Assembly: GCA_017444545.1 (NCBI GenBank)
Contig: JAFSWJ010000275.1
Span: 1-6,929, forward strand
From: Lachnospiraceae bacterium
GTDB taxonomy: Bacteria > Bacillota > Clostridia > Lachnospirales > Lachnospiraceae
Length of the DNA: 6,929 nucleotides
Direction of reading: 5' to 3'
This document shows, in pieces, positions 5,482 through 6,929 of the stretch. A program made the position numbers and the translations under genes. The notes beneath the pieces were generated by a model. It saw only the letters and a program-made list of their open reading frames with translations. It ran no database searches and was not told where the DNA came from. Position 1 is the first letter of the stretch, and each line of letters opens with the position of its first letter.

Positions 5482-6929
5482 TTAAAAATTGAAGTAGATG
5501 AACTGCTTTGCTCCGATGGCTGCGGAGCCGAGCATCATCAGTATCATTGCATAATAAATACACCAGCGCAGTGCAGTCGGGCGCTTTGCGATAAAGAGCG
5601 CCGCATCTCCGGTCCTTTCGTTTATCACATCATAGATCACAAGGAGGACCATGCCCGCCATCAGGTAGAGCATGTTGAACACACCAAGTCCCAGGTCAAA
5701 GACAGAGACCGCAGCGATATCCGAAATCCGGCAGCCGGTGAGGATCTTTCCAAACACAGTGAATGCCTGGGCGGTTGAATCTGCCCTGAAAAATACCAGT
5801 GCGATGACAAAGAAAATGAAAGTCATAACCACCTGAATGCAGGAGTGAAGCCCCGATGCTGCCCTGCCCTTCAAAGGAAATGCCGCTGCGATCTTTTCCC
5901 TCACACCCTTTGTGCAGTCCCCTGCGATCTGAAACAGCCCCGAAAGCATGCCCCAGAGCACGTAATGCAGAGCCGCGCCGTGCCACATTCCCGAAAGGGT
6001 GAACACGGCAAAAACATTGAAATATTTGCGCAGCCTGCCGTTTTTGCTGCCGCCCAAAGGGATGTAGACATAGTTGATGAACCAGCTGTTCAGCGAAATA
6101 TGCCACCTCCTCCATAGCTCGGAGCAGCTTCTTGCAAAAAACGGCTGGCGGAAATTTTCCGTGACCTCAAAGCCCATGATCGTTGCGACCCCGAAGGCGA
6201 TGGACGAGTAACTGGCAAAATCGCAATAGATCTGAAACGCGTACATCACGGTAGCAAGCAGCAGCAAAAAGCCGCTCACATCATCCACATTGCCGTAAAT
6301 GAGATCCACGGTGATGGCCAGACGCTGTGCGATGACAAGCTTCATGAAATACCCGGCAGCCATGCGGATGAGGCCCTTCTTTACCCTTGTATAATCAAAA
6401 CGATGCGCCCTGTCAAACTGCGGCAAAAGCTTTACCGATCTTTCTATCGGACCTGCCAGCAGTGTCGGAAAGAATGACACAAAGAGCGCATATTTCACAA
6501 AATCCTTTTGTACGGTCTGCTCCCCCTTAAAGGAATCTATCACATAGGTAAGGGAAGAAAAAACATAGAAGGAAAGCCCCACGGGGAGCACGATCTTTGC
6601 CGCATCATCCCCTGAAAGCAGCTTTCCAAGGATCCCTGCATATTTGAAAAAAGCGAGCAGCCCTATGTTTATCACACAGCCTGCAAGCAAAGCAGCCCTC
6701 CTTTTTCCCTCAGACAGACCGGTATCGCCGCACACCCTCCCGCAAAACCAGGTAATGAGGGTCACGGCAAAAAGAAGCGCCCCGAAGCGGACATCGGCGC
6801 ACATATAATAAAAGTAGTCTGAAAGAAGAAGCCATACAAGCGCAGCCCTGTGGCTTTTTTCCTCAAGAATGAAATATATGATTATGACTAACGGAGCAAA
6901 TATCGCAAATCCGATCGAATTAAAAAGCA
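5482..6929 (-). CDS. MBOAT membrane O-acyltransferase, AlgI/PatA-like (start codon cut by window edge)
   Basis: This polytopic membrane protein would carry acyl groups from a cytoplasmic donor across the membrane for O-acylation of a surface polysaccharide. The first internal ATG (6804) is not the start: the frame stays open upstream and encodes LFNSIGFAIFAPLVIIIYF, the typical AlgI N-terminus. The last two window bases supply TG of a start codon just before LFNS, so only one base is missing and the full protein is 482 residues. In that numbering, GPIERS is at 161-166, the CDFASYSS block near 236-243, ELWRRWHISLNSWF near 271-284, YIPLGGS near 290-295, and the key histidine H317 in SGMWHGAALHYVLWG; the C-terminus is the usual FIYFNF. 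About ten or more hydrophobic segments alternate with basic loops. It is upstream of the SGNH partner on the same strand, separated by the REP-like array; its promoter is outside the window. Substrate and acceptor are unknown; acetyl is most usual. Confidence 0.92.
   Translation of the reverse strand, partial: LFNSIGFAIFAPLVIIIYFILEEKSHRAALVWLLLSDYFYYMCADVRFGALLFAVTLITWFCGRVCGDTGLSEGKRRAALLAGCVINIGLLAFFKYAGILGKLLSGDDAAKIVLPVGLSFYVFSSLTYVIDSFKGEQTVQKDFVKYALFVSFFPTLLAGPIERSVKLLPQFDRAHRFDYTRVKKGLIRMAAGYFMKLVIAQRLAITVDLIYGNVDDVSGFLLLLATVMYAFQIYCDFASYSSIAFGVATIMGFEVTENFRQPFFARSCSELWRRWHISLNSWFINYVYIPLGGSKNGRLRKYFNVFAVFTLSGMWHGAALHYVLWGMLSGLFQIAGDCTKGVREKIAAAFPLKGRAASGLHSCIQVVMTFIFFVIALVFFRADSTAQAFTVFGKILTGCRISDIAAVSVFDLGLGVFNMLYLMAGMVLLVIYDVINERTGDAALFIAKRPTALRWCIYYAMILMMLGSAAIGAKQFIYFNF

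Noticed and set aside
5293..5778. Plus-strand open frames running through the repeats into the MBOAT gene
   Set aside because: They encode the repeated peptide produced by the REP units and then the antisense of a clear MBOAT gene; there is no family-like sequence or ribosome binding site.

Overview
The window looks like chromosomal DNA from a Gram-positive anaerobe of the Clostridia, probably Lachnospiraceae-like. This is inferred from strong AAAGGAGGT/AAGGAG ribosome binding sites, sigma-A type promoters, an MBOAT/SGNH surface-acylation pair and multi-receiver signalling proteins of the kind common in that group. I cannot name a genus from sequence alone. Base composition is moderate and fairly even, and I see no prophage, IS transposase, CRISPR array, tRNA or rRNA.

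Left part (1-3506): after a short intergenic region with two divergent promoter-like sequences, a REC-GGDEF-EAL protein is read rightwards. Its GGDEF motif is degenerate and its EAL domain is intact, so it is most likely a phosphorylation-controlled cyclic-di-GMP phosphodiesterase. Tail to tail with it, 18 bp away, is a leftward gene for a kinase-less REC-HPt-(pseudo-receiver)-REC protein. The pair may form a phosphorelay that ends in c-di-GMP turnover; this is inference from context. A possible gene start at the extreme left edge (minus strand, 6 codons visible) is weakly supported.

Centre (3507-4330): a compact divergent promoter region feeds the REC-HPt-REC gene leftward and an orotate-phosphoribosyltransferase-like gene rightward. 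The latter is a single-gene unit with an extended -10 promoter, a strong ribosome binding site and a strong terminator. That terminator is shaped to work in both directions and separates it from the convergent right-hand operon.

Right part (4327-6929, all minus strand): an MBOAT membrane O-acyltransferase (AlgI/PatA-like) is followed by an SGNH-fold, membrane-anchored partner protein (AlgX/AlgJ/DltD-like role). Together they probably acetylate an extracellular or wall polysaccharide. The MBOAT reading frame continues beyond its first internal ATG to the last base of the window, where the final two bases are the TG of a start codon cut by the window edge. The complete protein would be 482 residues.

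The most unusual element is the 195-bp gap between these two genes. It is almost entirely filled by three copies of a REP-like palindromic repeat (two direct copies of 52 bp and one inverted copy, plus a partial head duplication). The layout resembles the BIME arrays moved by REP-associated tyrosine transposases, but no such transposase is in the window.
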